In this document: positions 16,334 through 24,787 of the stretch, piece after piece
How the letters are laid out: each line of letters opens with the position of its first letter
Numbering within the stretch: the first letter of the stretch is position 1
NCBI RefSeq assembly: GCF_001673315.1
Contig: NZ_LZLQ01000015.1
Location: 62,001-126,000, forward strand
Source of the DNA: Mycobacterium asiaticum
GTDB lineage: Bacteria; Actinomycetota; Actinomycetes; Mycobacteriales; Mycobacteriaceae
Length of the DNA stretch: 64,000 nucleotides
Direction: 5' to 3'
Notes under the pieces: generated by a model
The model's database searches: none
The model's input: the letters and a program-made list of their open reading frames with translations, nothing else
What the model was told of the DNA's origin: nothing
Position numbers and translations under genes: made by a program

Positions 16334-17035
16334 GTGCCCAATGGCCCATCTTCGGCGCGGCGGTGGGCACTCGCGCTGGGGTGCTGTCTGGTGCTTGCGG
16401 CCTGCGATACCGTCGTCGACGGCACCCCGCGGGCCGCGCCGCGAGGCGCCGCCCCCACCGGGCCGATCTTCCCGTCGCAACTCGAGGACCTGCTTACGGC
16501 GTCGGGATCGTTCGCGGTGGTGGCTAACAGTCCGTTGACCGAAACGGACATGCAATCCGCGATGTTCATCGGCGCCGACCCGGACAAGTGTCACGGCGCC
16601 GTGGCGTTCGGCCGCTTTCCGCTGTTTCCCAAGAACTACACCGGCCGCGAAGCGCGCACCCAGCAGGACCATCAGGTGGAGCAGCACCAACTGTTGGAGG
16701 TCTCGGCCACCTATCCCAGCGACTTCAGCGCCGCGGAATTCCTCGAGTCGGTACGCAAGACGGTCTCCGAGTGCCAGGGCCCAGTGACGGCATGGGGTGA
16801 CGACGGACGGCGAGCCACCGTGAACGCGACGCCGTTGGTCAGTGGCCCTGCGGAATTCGCGCAATGGGCGACGAACCTCGCCGGGCAGAAGTGGGTGTGC
16901 GAATTCGCGGTGATCGCAAAGGCCAACGTGGTGTCCGAGATCGTCACCTGCTCGCCGGATCGTTCCATCGATATCGCCACGCTGGTCACCAAGCGGCTCA
17001 AGAAGATCGACGAGCTACTCAAATCCAGGTCGTAG
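16334..17035 (+). CDS. Lipoprotein with PknH-like extracellular sensor domain
   Basis: A 233-residue secreted lipoprotein. The signal peptide ends in the lipobox LVLAAC (lipidated Cys near residue 24). The mature part matches the PknH_C sensor-like domain: LTETDMQSAMFIGADPDKCHGAV, YTGREARTQQDHQ, SVRKTVSECQGPVTAWGDDG and NLAGQKWVCEFAVIAKANVVSEI, with paired cysteines as in that family. Related mycobacterial proteins include LppH and the extracellular domain of PknH. It is anchored outside the membrane; the ligand is unknown. Its stop codon lies inside the first unit of a 16-bp repeat. Confidence 0.85.
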   Translation: MPNGPSSARRWALALGCCLVLAACDTVVDGTPRAAPRGAAPTGPIFPSQLEDLLTASGSFAVVANSPLTETDMQSAMFIGADPDKCHGAVAFGRFPLFPKNYTGREARTQQDHQVEQHQLLEVSATYPSDFSAAEFLESVRKTVSECQGPVTAWGDDGRRATVNATPLVSGPAEFAQWATNLAGQKWVCEFAVIAKANVVSEIVTCSPDRSIDIATLVTKRLKKIDELLKSRS

Positions 17036-17069
17036 TGATTCCAGGTCGTAGTGAATCCAGGTCGTAGTG
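17024..17069. repeat. Three-copy 16-bp tandem repeat across the lipoprotein stop codon
   Basis: TCCAGGTCGTAGTG recurs at 17024, 17040 and 17056 with a 16-bp period. The first copy encodes the last residues and the TAG stop (17033-17035); the next two are noncoding. Because the period is not a multiple of three, copy-number change would not alter the protein. The array lies between two convergent genes. Confidence 0.75.
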
Positions 17070-17072
17070 CGG

Positions 17073-18389
17073 CTAGGCCGCCGCGACGCTGTCGCGAACG
17101 GCCAGCGGTGCGGTGGACCGCGCCATGAAGGTGGCGTAAAACGCCGTACTGAACACCACCATGGTCCCGATCATCAGCGGACCGAAAAGCAACGGATGGT
17201 GCGCCATGGTCGCCGCGAGATAGCGGCAGCACACCAGCAGAACCACCAGGAACGACGACCCGAACGCCACCAGCCCCAGCCGCGACCAGACCCGGCCGAC
17301 TACCGGCTCGCGCAAGGCCGACTCCACCGTCATGCACAACGTCGCGCCCGCCAGCAGGTCGACGCCGTAGTGGTAGCCGAAACCAAGTGTCGCCGAGAGG
17401 GTGCATATCAGCCAGAACGTGCCGCCGACGCGCAGCCAGCGTGGCCCACCTCGGGAGTGCAGGAAGACCGCAAGGGCCCACGCCGTGTGCATCGACGGCA
17501 TGCAGTTGCGCGGTGTGGAGGCGTCGAAGGCGACGGGCCGTGGTGACCAGTCGATCGGCGGCAGAGCGTGTGGCCAGAAGTCGCCGACTTGGAACCCGTC
17601 ACCAGCGCTGCCGAACGCGAACGCGGGGCCGACCAGCGGGAACAGGATGTAGATCACCGGCCCGATCAGGCCCAGCACCAGGAAGGTCGGCACCAGAAAG
17701 TGCCGCGGCCAACCGTTGGTGCGGACGTTGCGCAACTGGTAGACGGCCACGACCAGGGCTGCCACCGGCAATTCGATGTAGACCCAGTGCAACACGCCGG
17801 CGAGCGCGGGGCCGCCCGCCTGGACCAGGCGACCCAGCAGCCACGAAGGTTGCGCCAGCGCGTGGTCGGCCAACAGCGCGTACTCGTCCAGCACCGCCGG
17901 CCGGTAAAGCGCGGTGATGCGCAACCAGGCGTCACCGACCTTGGTTGCGATGACCAGCAGCACACCGAACGCCACACCACGGGCTGCGATGGTGTGTTCG
18001 TCGCGCACCCACCTGCGCCAAGCCAGGGCCAGCGTCAAGCCGGTCAGCACGATCAGTGGCCCGTTACCGAAGGTCAGGAAGCCGCCGAGCAACACCCTGC
18101 CCGCCGCGAAGAGAACGTCAAGTGCCACGGCCACGGCCAGGGCGAGGACGCGGCTCCGATTGGACAAGCCCACCATCGCCATGCCAAGACCCACCCACGG
18201 AACCGTGGTGGATTTCGGGGTCGCGACGTAATCACTGAGCAGGCTGTGCAGCGGTCCTTGGAACCCGGAATTGCTTGCGACGACCTGCAGGGTGATCAGC
18301 AATACGGCGATCGCGGCGATGGCCAGCACCGCCCAGGTGCCGGCCAGTTGGGCGACCCGGTGCACCCGCCGCGTTTCACCAATGAACAC
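17073..18389 (-). CDS. PAP2-superfamily integral membrane protein
   Basis: A 438-residue membrane protein with about ten to twelve hydrophobic segments. The C-terminal third holds the PAP2 phosphatase signature: CMPSMHTAWAL (motif 2, catalytic His) and GFGYHYGVDLLAG (motif 3, His and Asp). An Arg upstream (FDASTPRN) may belong to motif 1. This arrangement is that of the PAP2_3 group, which includes inositol-phosphorylceramide-synthase-like and lipid phosphatase/phosphotransferase proteins. It is likely to act on a lipid phosphate at the membrane. It ends 3 bases beyond the repeat array and converges on the lipoprotein gene. Confidence 0.82.
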   Translation of the reverse strand: MFIGETRRVHRVAQLAGTWAVLAIAAIAVLLITLQVVASNSGFQGPLHSLLSDYVATPKSTTVPWVGLGMAMVGLSNRSRVLALAVAVALDVLFAAGRVLLGGFLTFGNGPLIVLTGLTLALAWRRWVRDEHTIAARGVAFGVLLVIATKVGDAWLRITALYRPAVLDEYALLADHALAQPSWLLGRLVQAGGPALAGVLHWVYIELPVAALVVAVYQLRNVRTNGWPRHFLVPTFLVLGLIGPVIYILFPLVGPAFAFGSAGDGFQVGDFWPHALPPIDWSPRPVAFDASTPRNCMPSMHTAWALAVFLHSRGGPRWLRVGGTFWLICTLSATLGFGYHYGVDLLAGATLCMTVESALREPVVGRVWSRLGLVAFGSSFLVVLLVCCRYLAATMAHHPLLFGPLMIGTMVVFSTAFYATFMARSTAPLAVRDSVAAA

Positions 18390-18473
18390 CCGCTGAATCT
18401 TAGGTGTCGGATCGGCGTCAGCGGAATTAATTGACGCAGGAGCTTAGCCGCGGTGTGGCGACCAGCGTCGCTG

Positions 18474-20276
18474 TCAAGGTTCGGCGGGTGCGGCAACGAC
18501 GCCCCGGACGTTGACATCACGCCAGATCGCGACCTCGTCGACATATTGCGGTGGCCGGCCGAAGAGGTCGGTGAAGAACGCGAGCATGGCCGGCCATTCC
18601 TGCATCGGCCCTACGACGACGTGCCGCACGTCGGCGTCCCGCAGATTCGCGGTGACCTGCGCACGGATCTCCCCTCGCGCCAGGACCGGGATCTTGTCAT
18701 CCTGGATCGCCAGCATCAATTGGGCCAGTCGGGTCGGCGGCGGAGCGGTGAGCGTGCTTCCGTCTGGCTGCGGCATGTAGGCGTAGGCCTCCGGCATCCG
18801 GATTCCGTAGTCGGCTTCAGCCGCCCACAGCATCGGCCCGGCCTGGCCGCCGGCATCGAGGAAATACGGTGCCACCAGGACGGTCTCGTCAGACCTTATT
18901 TGCTGGGCTGCCCAGTTGCGGAAGAACAGCGGGGTGTAGAAGTCTCGTCGGTCCAGCGGAGCGGGCAGGATCAGCACCAGTGCGGCAGCGATTGCGAGCA
19001 GCCACTGCGCCTTAGGCCGCGGGGCCAGGCTCGCGGCACGCTTGACGGTAATCGCGATGATGACTGCGACGGCCAACCATACGAACAGCGTAAAGCGGCC
19101 GGGCAGAAGATGTTTCAGCAGCGGCAAGTTCGCGAAGAGCGACCACGGGAGCGGGATGTGCAGCGCGTGCTTGGCGGCGTGAAGTTCTGGTCCGAGGGAG
19201 AGTAGCGCGATGAGCGCGCCCGTGATGGCGGCGATGCGGACTCTTAAATCGTCCCACTGGCGCTTTACCGCCAGGGCGAGCAAGACGAGCAGAGGCAGAC
19301 CCAGATAGGCGGTCGCCTCGTGGTAGAGGCCACTGAACTTTTCCGAAACTTGGGTGGCCATGTGTGGGGCGATGAGCTGGTAGGGAGTGGGCAGGACGAG
19401 GTTCAGCAGATCGGTCGAGAACGTGTCGGGATTCTGCACCTGGCCGTCGATCCGTTGCGGTCCGAAAAATTGGACGGCGAGCGGATAGGCCGTGAGTGCC
19501 AGGAATGTCATTGTGGCGACGGCGAGCGCCGGGATCAGTCGGGTCGCGCCGTCGCGGCGGACCAGGGCCATTACGCAGACGAGGACGGCGGCCGCCAGGA
19601 CGCTGGCCGCGAGCATCTCTTCGGTGATGTAAAGCTGTGCGGCGCTGAGGATTCCGAGCGCTATACCGGCTTGCCAGGGCGGTCGCCGTCGGGTGACCAG
19701 GAGTTCGTCGAGGACGAGCAAAAATAGCGGCGGCACCCAGGCCGTGGTGAGATTCAGGTGCAGGGCGGCGTGCGAGGCAACGTACGGCGAAAACGCGTAC
19801 ACCGCGCCGCCGACCAGCGGGCCCAGGCCGTCGCCGGTGTAGCGACGAATCGCGAGCCAGGCGGTGAATCCGCTTAACGCGATGCCCAGCACCATCAGAA
19901 CGTTGAATCCAAAAACCGGACCGCCAAGCTCCGCCGGGAACCAACCGAGCAACCCGAGCAAGGTCATCGGGGTGTTCCACATCAGGTTCACGCCGTCGGG
20001 CGCGCCGATCTGGCGGGTGAAGAACGGGTCGAGGCCGTTGGCTATCGCGTGCGGGGTCCACCCCAGGTACCAGATCGTTTGCTGCTGGTCACAGCAGTTG
20101 CCGGCCCAGCCTGCGGTTGGATCGGTCCAGGCGCGGAACGTGAGGAGGAAAGCACCGAGCAGGTAGAGGAGGGAGGCCACCAATACCCCGCGGCCGCTGC
20201 TAGACCACCGCTGAAGCATGGTGCTCGACTCTTCGGGATGCAGCGAGGCAGGCAGGCGCGGGGGTGCGGGCTGCAC
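18474..20276 (-). CDS. Membrane glycosyltransferase-like protein (GT-C fold)
   Basis: A protein of up to 600 residues with about ten transmembrane segments (for example GVLVASLLYLLGAFLLTFRAW and FNVLMVLGIALSGFTAWLAI) and a C-terminal soluble region of about 150 residues. The acidic/Gln-rich first loop WAGNCCDQQQTIWYLGW and the position of the hydrophobic repeats resemble GT-C polyprenyl-phosphate-sugar-dependent transferases. The GTG at 20276 begins one base after the stop of the upstream gene, suggesting coupling; MLQRWSSSGRG at 20219 is an equally plausible start. The acceptor is unknown but is likely a cell-envelope glycan or lipid. Confidence 0.68.
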   Translation of the reverse strand: MQPAPPRLPASLHPEESSTMLQRWSSSGRGVLVASLLYLLGAFLLTFRAWTDPTAGWAGNCCDQQQTIWYLGWTPHAIANGLDPFFTRQIGAPDGVNLMWNTPMTLLGLLGWFPAELGGPVFGFNVLMVLGIALSGFTAWLAIRRYTGDGLGPLVGGAVYAFSPYVASHAALHLNLTTAWVPPLFLLVLDELLVTRRRPPWQAGIALGILSAAQLYITEEMLAASVLAAAVLVCVMALVRRDGATRLIPALAVATMTFLALTAYPLAVQFFGPQRIDGQVQNPDTFSTDLLNLVLPTPYQLIAPHMATQVSEKFSGLYHEATAYLGLPLLVLLALAVKRQWDDLRVRIAAITGALIALLSLGPELHAAKHALHIPLPWSLFANLPLLKHLLPGRFTLFVWLAVAVIIAITVKRAASLAPRPKAQWLLAIAAALVLILPAPLDRRDFYTPLFFRNWAAQQIRSDETVLVAPYFLDAGGQAGPMLWAAEADYGIRMPEAYAYMPQPDGSTLTAPPPTRLAQLMLAIQDDKIPVLARGEIRAQVTANLRDADVRHVVVGPMQEWPAMLAFFTDLFGRPPQYVDEVAIWRDVNVRGVVAAPAEP

Positions 20277-20277
20277 G

Positions 20278-21249
20278 TTAGCGACCGAAGTCGCGGCGCC
20301 GCCGCGAGATCCGTGCCCGCGCTTCCGTCGGTGGGCAATGTTCCAGATTCAGCGGCGGATTCAGATGCGTTACCACCTCTTCCTCCAGGCGACGCAGTGC
20401 GTCGCGGTCATCGAAAGGCGCAATCACCACCCGAAGATGGTCGGCGATCCATTCAGAAATCAGCGCGTTGCTTGCGGGGTCGAGTTTTCCGCCCGCGATC
20501 GGCACCAGGGATAAGCGCGTCGACAGCAGACTGGAGATGGTGAGCCGGAACGTCGATGACCGAGCATTGCCCTTGATGTGCTGGGTGCCGATCCTGCTTC
20601 CAAGGGTTGCGGCTGATTTCGTTCCCGACGGCCACTTGGTGGCACCCGCTTGACCCGCATAGAGCAGGCGAGGCAACTCCATGCCGACCTCCTCACCCAA
20701 CACAGCGCGCGCCTCGTCATCGCCCCACCACGAGTACATGCCGGGATGCGCAGCCTGTGCGGGATCAACAGGGAATCGCCTTGGTTCCGTCGCCGTATCT
20801 TCACGCGTGAGTGCGCGGACAAGCGTTAATGCCTCTGCCGACAACATGATTGGTGTCCCCGCCGGAGGGCCCGCATTGCCGGCGGCAGGCCGCCAAGAAG
20901 CTGATTTCGAGCGTGGCTCCTCGATGGTCACAATTGAAGCCGGGCGAACCCGCTCCGAGGCGTTTCTCTCCTGCTCGACAGATTTCAGGCTCTTCGCGGT
21001 GACGTAGCCGCGACCGGCGATCAGGCACTTCTGCAGTCGTCCCTGTGCAATCCAGTCGGTCAGCGTCGATCGGTGGACGCCGAGTCGAGCCGCGGCCTCG
21101 TCGTAGCTCACGTAGCCGTCGTCGATGACGGCGTCAACCGTGCGGCTGAGCACCCGCCATTCGTCAACAGACATCAACAGCGATTGCCCTTCCGATCCGA
21201 ATGGCGCAATGCGCAAGTGGGAGCCCTCAATACTGACGGTCGGGGTCAT
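20278..21249 (-). CDS. HTH protein with C-terminal GIY-YIG-like nuclease domain
   Basis: A 323-residue protein. Residues about 45-95 form a helix-turn-helix of excisionase/MerR type: VSYDEAAARLGVHRSTLTDWIAQGR. After a low-complexity linker, residues about 168-310 match a GIY-YIG fold: GMYSWWGDD followed by LLYAGQAG, an Arg in LGSRIGTQHI, and a Glu/Asn region RRLEEEVVTHLNPPLNL at the end. These correspond to the tyrosines, Arg, Glu and Asn of the nuclease superfamily, though the first motif is GMY rather than GIY. It may cleave or nick DNA at sites chosen by the HTH domain. The glycosyltransferase gene follows with a one-base gap. Confidence 0.65.
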   Translation of the reverse strand: MTPTVSIEGSHLRIAPFGSEGQSLLMSVDEWRVLSRTVDAVIDDGYVSYDEAAARLGVHRSTLTDWIAQGRLQKCLIAGRGYVTAKSLKSVEQERNASERVRPASIVTIEEPRSKSASWRPAAGNAGPPAGTPIMLSAEALTLVRALTREDTATEPRRFPVDPAQAAHPGMYSWWGDDEARAVLGEEVGMELPRLLYAGQAGATKWPSGTKSAATLGSRIGTQHIKGNARSSTFRLTISSLLSTRLSLVPIAGGKLDPASNALISEWIADHLRVVIAPFDDRDALRRLEEEVVTHLNPPLNLEHCPPTEARARISRRRRDFGR

Positions 21250-21300
21250 TTCGCGATCATTTCACCTGGCAAACTGCTCGGTGCCACTAATGTGCGGTGA

Positions 21301-22230
21301 ATGCTCCATCTGCGGGTGATCGCACCGACCGAATCGAGCGATTCGGTGCTCGACATCCTTCGCCGAGAGGCGGGCGTAACCCACATCGTCGTGCACCGCG
21401 ACGCCGCCCTCGAGCCGGGAGGTGACGAGATCACCGCCGACGTCGCGCGAGAAAGCGCCAACGACGTCATCGATGAGCTCAAGGGGCTCGGACTGAAGCG
21501 CTGCGGAGCGATCACCCTCGATGTGGTCGACACAGTGGTGTCCACCGCGGCGCACCGCGCCGAGAAAGAGGCCCGCGGCGATCCCGCCGACGCGATCATC
21601 TGGGATGAACTGGCCGAGCGGACTCGGGAAGAGTCCACGCTGAACGCCACTTACCTGACGTTCCTGACGCTGGCGTGCCTCATCGCGGCAGTCGGCGTCG
21701 TGACGGACTCCCCTGTCACCGTTGTCGGCGCCATGGTGGTGGGCCCAGAATTTGGGCCGCTCGCTGCGCTGGCCGTAGCGATTGTGCGTCGGCGCGGATA
21801 CCTCGCACGCCGTGCGGCGCTGGCGCTGGTGGTCGGTTTCCCGCTGGCCATGGGGGTCACCGCGATCGGTGTGCTCGCGGGTGAGTCTGTCGGTTGGATC
21901 AGGCTGGCTACCCTCCGGCAGCTAGAGCAGGTCGACTTCATCTTCCAGGTCGGACCACTGTCGTTCGTGGTCGCATTGTTGGCCGGTGCGGCCGGCATGC
22001 TCTCCCTGGTTTCCGCGAAATCCGCTGCGCTAGTAGGAGTTTTCATCTCGGTGACGACCGTTCCGGCCGCTGGGTTCGCCGTGGTCGCCGCCACCGTGGG
22101 CGACTGGCAAGTCGCCAAGCAGTCTGCGACACAACTCGGGGTCAACCTTTCGGGGATCGTGCTGGCTGGGGTGCTGGTGCTTTGGGTCCATTTACGGACC
22201 AGCTCGCGACATCGGAGCAACCACCGCTGA
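21301..22230 (+). CDS. DUF389-family membrane protein
   Basis: A 309-residue protein. The N-terminal 110 residues are soluble (MLHLRVIAPTESSDSVLDILR...), with a ferredoxin-like pattern. About six transmembrane helices follow, including LTFLTLACLIAAVGVVTDSP and the DUF389 hallmark VVGAMVVGPEFGPLAALAVA. Families with DUF389 are widespread in actinobacteria and cyanobacteria; the transport or regulatory role is not established. The ATG at 21301 follows divergently 51 bases from the HTH/nuclease gene. Confidence 0.85.
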   Translation: MLHLRVIAPTESSDSVLDILRREAGVTHIVVHRDAALEPGGDEITADVARESANDVIDELKGLGLKRCGAITLDVVDTVVSTAAHRAEKEARGDPADAIIWDELAERTREESTLNATYLTFLTLACLIAAVGVVTDSPVTVVGAMVVGPEFGPLAALAVAIVRRRGYLARRAALALVVGFPLAMGVTAIGVLAGESVGWIRLATLRQLEQVDFIFQVGPLSFVVALLAGAAGMLSLVSAKSAALVGVFISVTTVPAAGFAVVAATVGDWQVAKQSATQLGVNLSGIVLAGVLVLWVHLRTSSRHRSNHR

Positions 22231-22266
22231 ATTGGTTGATTGCGGCCGGCAACTAGGCTGGATGGG

Positions 22267-22941
22267 GTGAGTTACCGCGAGGTGCCCGTCCCCGGCGCCC
22301 TGCGCGAACTGGCGGAGTGCGGATGGATCAGTGACCAACCCCGTCGGGTGCGGGTGTTGCCCGACGGCTGCATGGACCTGATCCAGCTGGACGACCGGGT
22401 GCTGGTCGCGGGGCCGGACACCGCTGCGTTCGTCAGCGATCAAGACTGCGAAGTAGCAAAAGGTATTCGATTTCGGCCGGGGGTGTTGCCGCGGCTGCTC
22501 GGGGTGCCGGCAGTTGAGGTCCGGGACAATCGGGTGGATCTCGAGTTGTTGCGGCCCAACGTCAGTGGTGGCTCATTGTCATCGCTCGCTCTACGCCTCG
22601 TGCAGGATTCTGCAGCCACCCACGAGACGGCGCCCTGGCGAATTTCCGTCCTACGTCACGTCAGCTCCCGGTTGGCCGTTGGTGCCGCGGTGCAATCGGT
22701 GGCCGACGAGCTCGGTTGTTCAGCAAGAAATCTCCAACGGCAATGCGTTGCCGTGTATGGCTATGGGCCGGCAACGCTGCGCCGAATCCTGCGGTTCCGC
22801 AGGGCAATTCGGTTACTCGATGCCGGTGTGTCGATCGCCGAAACAGCAGCCGCGGCTGGATATGCCGACCAGTCGCATCTGTCTCGGCAGGTACGCGAAC
22901 TCGCCGGCGTGCCCGTTTCTCAGCGCGCCAACGGAGCGTAG
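22267..22941 (+). CDS. AraC-family transcriptional regulator
   Basis: A 224-residue regulator. The N-terminal domain carries VRVLPDGCMDLIQLDDRVLVAGPD, typical of the DUF6597-type sensing domain that precedes AraC HTHs in actinobacteria. The C-terminal two HTHs are SVADELGCSARNLQRQCVAVYG and SIAETAAAAGYADQSHLSRQVRELAG. The GTG at 22267 is taken as start; a TTG at 22240 would add nine residues. It overlaps the convergent VOC gene by 22 bases. Its target is unknown, the VOC gene being one candidate. Confidence 0.86.
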   Translation: MSYREVPVPGALRELAECGWISDQPRRVRVLPDGCMDLIQLDDRVLVAGPDTAAFVSDQDCEVAKGIRFRPGVLPRLLGVPAVEVRDNRVDLELLRPNVSGGSLSSLALRLVQDSAATHETAPWRISVLRHVSSRLAVGAAVQSVADELGCSARNLQRQCVAVYGYGPATLRRILRFRRAIRLLDAGVSIAETAAAAGYADQSHLSRQVRELAGVPVSQRANGA

Positions 22942-23315
22942 AGATCGACCGAGTTGCCGTCCGGGTCGGTGACCGTGGCATAACGTTGGCCCCACGGAGC
23001 GTCGAAGGGCTTCATAGTTCCCGGGTGACCGTTGTCAGTGAGTCGGGCAAATAGGGCGTCGACACCGGCCGCTGTTTCAAGCCCGCAGGCCAGCGTCACT
23101 CGGCCAACCGACGATGGTGGTGTCCAGCCGGGGTGGACGCTCGCGATGGTTTCTTCCGTATCGAAGAGCAGACGGTTACCGCCGGGCAGGTCGACCTCGA
23201 CGTGCGCGTTGTCGGTTTCGGGGACCGTCAGGCCGAGGAGCCGATAGAAGCGCAGCGAGCGCTGGAGGTCCTTCGGGACGATCTCGACGGCGACGGAGAT
23301 GATTTGGTCGTCCAT
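22920..23315 (-). CDS. VOC (glyoxalase/bleomycin-resistance) family protein
   Basis: A 131-residue single-chain VOC protein: EIVPKDLQRSLRFYRLLGL in the first beta-alpha-beta unit, and FDAPWGQRYATVTDPDGNSVDLY in the second, including the conserved C-terminal Glu/Asp-type metal position region. The family comprises metal-dependent isomerases, dioxygenases and resistance proteins. No substrate can be assigned. The 3' ends of this gene and of the AraC regulator overlap by 22 bases. Confidence 0.85.
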   Translation of the reverse strand: MDDQIISVAVEIVPKDLQRSLRFYRLLGLTVPETDNAHVEVDLPGGNRLLFDTEETIASVHPGWTPPSSVGRVTLACGLETAAGVDALFARLTDNGHPGTMKPFDAPWGQRYATVTDPDGNSVDLYAPLAR

Positions 23316-23369
23316 TGATCAGACGTTAGGCATCCCGTTCCGTGGCGTCTTGAACAAATCGGACATCGC

Positions 23370-23894
23370 CTACAGCCCGGAGACCGCCTGCACCAGATCC
23401 GTCGCAGACGGGCTCGACAGCACCCAACCGCTGGGCTGGTTGACGAACATCAGATTCTTCGTGACCGGCGCTGGCAGTTTGGGGCCGGAGATGGCGACGT
23501 CAGCGGTGGCCGTCGTGGGACCGTTTGCCTCAATGTTGGACACCACGAAGGACAACGGCAGCTCCCCGTTGCGGTACGCCTTGCGCAGTTCGTGGTCCAT
23601 GATGTGGCCCTCGCCCGAACCGATGCCGCCTTCGACCAGACCATCTTTGGTGTGGTACGACACGCCGGGATCGGACAGGTTGGTGAGGATGTTCATCACC
23701 TGGTCGGTGGTCGGCACGTTTTGCGCCGGGGCCGGTGACGGTGTCGGCGGGTCCAGTGGCAGCGGCGCGCCGACAGCGGCAAGTTCAACCCGGGGCAAGC
23801 CGGTGCCCGGGACGCCCGAGACGCTGCCTGCCAGGCCGGCGGCGGCACCGCCGATAACGGCAAGCGCTGCCAGGCTTGTGGCAATTGATTTCAT
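23370..23894 (-). CDS. Secreted MTB12/CFP2-family low-molecular-weight antigen
   Basis: A 174-residue secreted protein. It has a signal peptide (MKSIATSLAALAVIGGAAAGLAG), a short Pro-rich segment beginning GAPLPLDPPTPSP, and the MTB12 core LSDPGVSYHTKDGLVEGGIG, DHELRKAYRNGELPLSFVVSNI, ADVAISGPKLPAPVTKNLMFVNQPSGWVLS. These blocks line up with M. tuberculosis Mtb12/CFP-2 (Rv2376c) as I know it. It is expected in the culture filtrate; the molecular function is not known. The Pro-rich insert after GAPLPLDP is longer than in Mtb12. Confidence 0.87.
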   Translation of the reverse strand: MKSIATSLAALAVIGGAAAGLAGSVSGVPGTGLPRVELAAVGAPLPLDPPTPSPAPAQNVPTTDQVMNILTNLSDPGVSYHTKDGLVEGGIGSGEGHIMDHELRKAYRNGELPLSFVVSNIEANGPTTATADVAISGPKLPAPVTKNLMFVNQPSGWVLSSPSATDLVQAVSGL

Positions 23895-24191
23895 GGATTC
23901 ACTGCTCCTGTAGTACGCATGGATGTGGCGCGTTATCGTCCCACATCAAACGGCCACGATCGTCGCGGCGCGCTGAAGCTGTTGTCTGCGATTGAATCTG
24001 TTGTCTGCTATTGAATCTCTCGAAATTGCAGCGGTGTCGAGAGCGATGACCGTCGCCAGATCTCACCAAAACTATTCTGCAGCAATGCATCTCGGTACCT
24101 GGCCCAATGGCCGCAAATGGTTACGCCGCTCAACAGGCGAGAACCCTGTTTACTTGCCATAATTAGCCGTCAACAACGAAAGGAGCGGTAG

Positions 24192-24488
24192 ATGCTCAAA
24201 AGAGTGTTGCTGTCTGCGCCGTCACGGCCCGGCATTGAGCGCCGTCCGAGTCGGTTGATCTGGGTGGGCGCGGTACTCACCGGAGCGGCAGTGTGTTTCG
24301 GCGGCGGTGCGGTCCCCACGCTTACCGAAGGTGCGACTGTCCTCACCGCTACGCCGGAAGATCCGTGCCTGCTGAACCACACCTGCGGAGAGGAAACGCC
24401 CGGGGCGGTAGAGGAACTCGAAGCGTATTGCAACAACATGAGGGAGCAAGGCGTCTTCTGGATACCGGAATGCGCCCGGTTCAATTAG
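24192..24488 (+). CDS. Small membrane-anchored or secreted protein with conserved-looking cysteines
   Basis: A 98-residue protein preceded by the strong ribosome-binding site GAAAGGAG. A basic N-terminus (MLKRVLLSAPSRPGIERRPSR) is followed by one hydrophobic segment LIWVGAVLTGAAVCFGGGAV, then a hydrophilic domain with four Cys (PCLLNHTC and YCNN...PEC). The spacing suggests two disulfides in an exported domain. I do not recognise the family. It stands alone between two noncoding stretches of about 300 bases. Confidence 0.6.
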   Translation: MLKRVLLSAPSRPGIERRPSRLIWVGAVLTGAAVCFGGGAVPTLTEGATVLTATPEDPCLLNHTCGEETPGAVEELEAYCNNMREQGVFWIPECARFN

Positions 24489-24787
24489 AGGGTGCGTGCC
24501 CCTCGCCCGTTGCGGACCTCCTGATGGCCGACCAACTCGGCTGAGTCCGATGGTCCGATGACACTGCAGTTTTCGCGGGACGAGTCTGGCGTCTCAGTCA
24601 TTGCCAGGGCCGGTCACGAGCCGTTACTTGTGAGTTCGCGGTAGCAATTCTCGCTGGCCACACCAGTCGCAGCGGTCATCTCATTTCACAACAGTCACGA
24701 AAAGCCCAGCGCAGCGATAGAAATCGACTCGGCAAACGCCTGCAGTGTGTCATACCCCCGCCGCATACTGGCTAGGGAGGAATTGGC
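24489..24787. other. Noncoding stretch before the Ser/Thr kinase gene
   Basis: No supported gene. The only visible signal is the kinase's ribosome-binding site AGGGAGGAA (about 24774-24782) six bases before its ATG. The TACTGG/TAG-rich segment near 24766 could be a -10 region but has no clear partner. Confidence 0.5.

Noticed and set aside
16079..16864. 261-codon minus-strand frame over the lipoprotein gene
   Set aside because: Arg-rich shadow of the lipoprotein on the other strand; no start signal and no motif.
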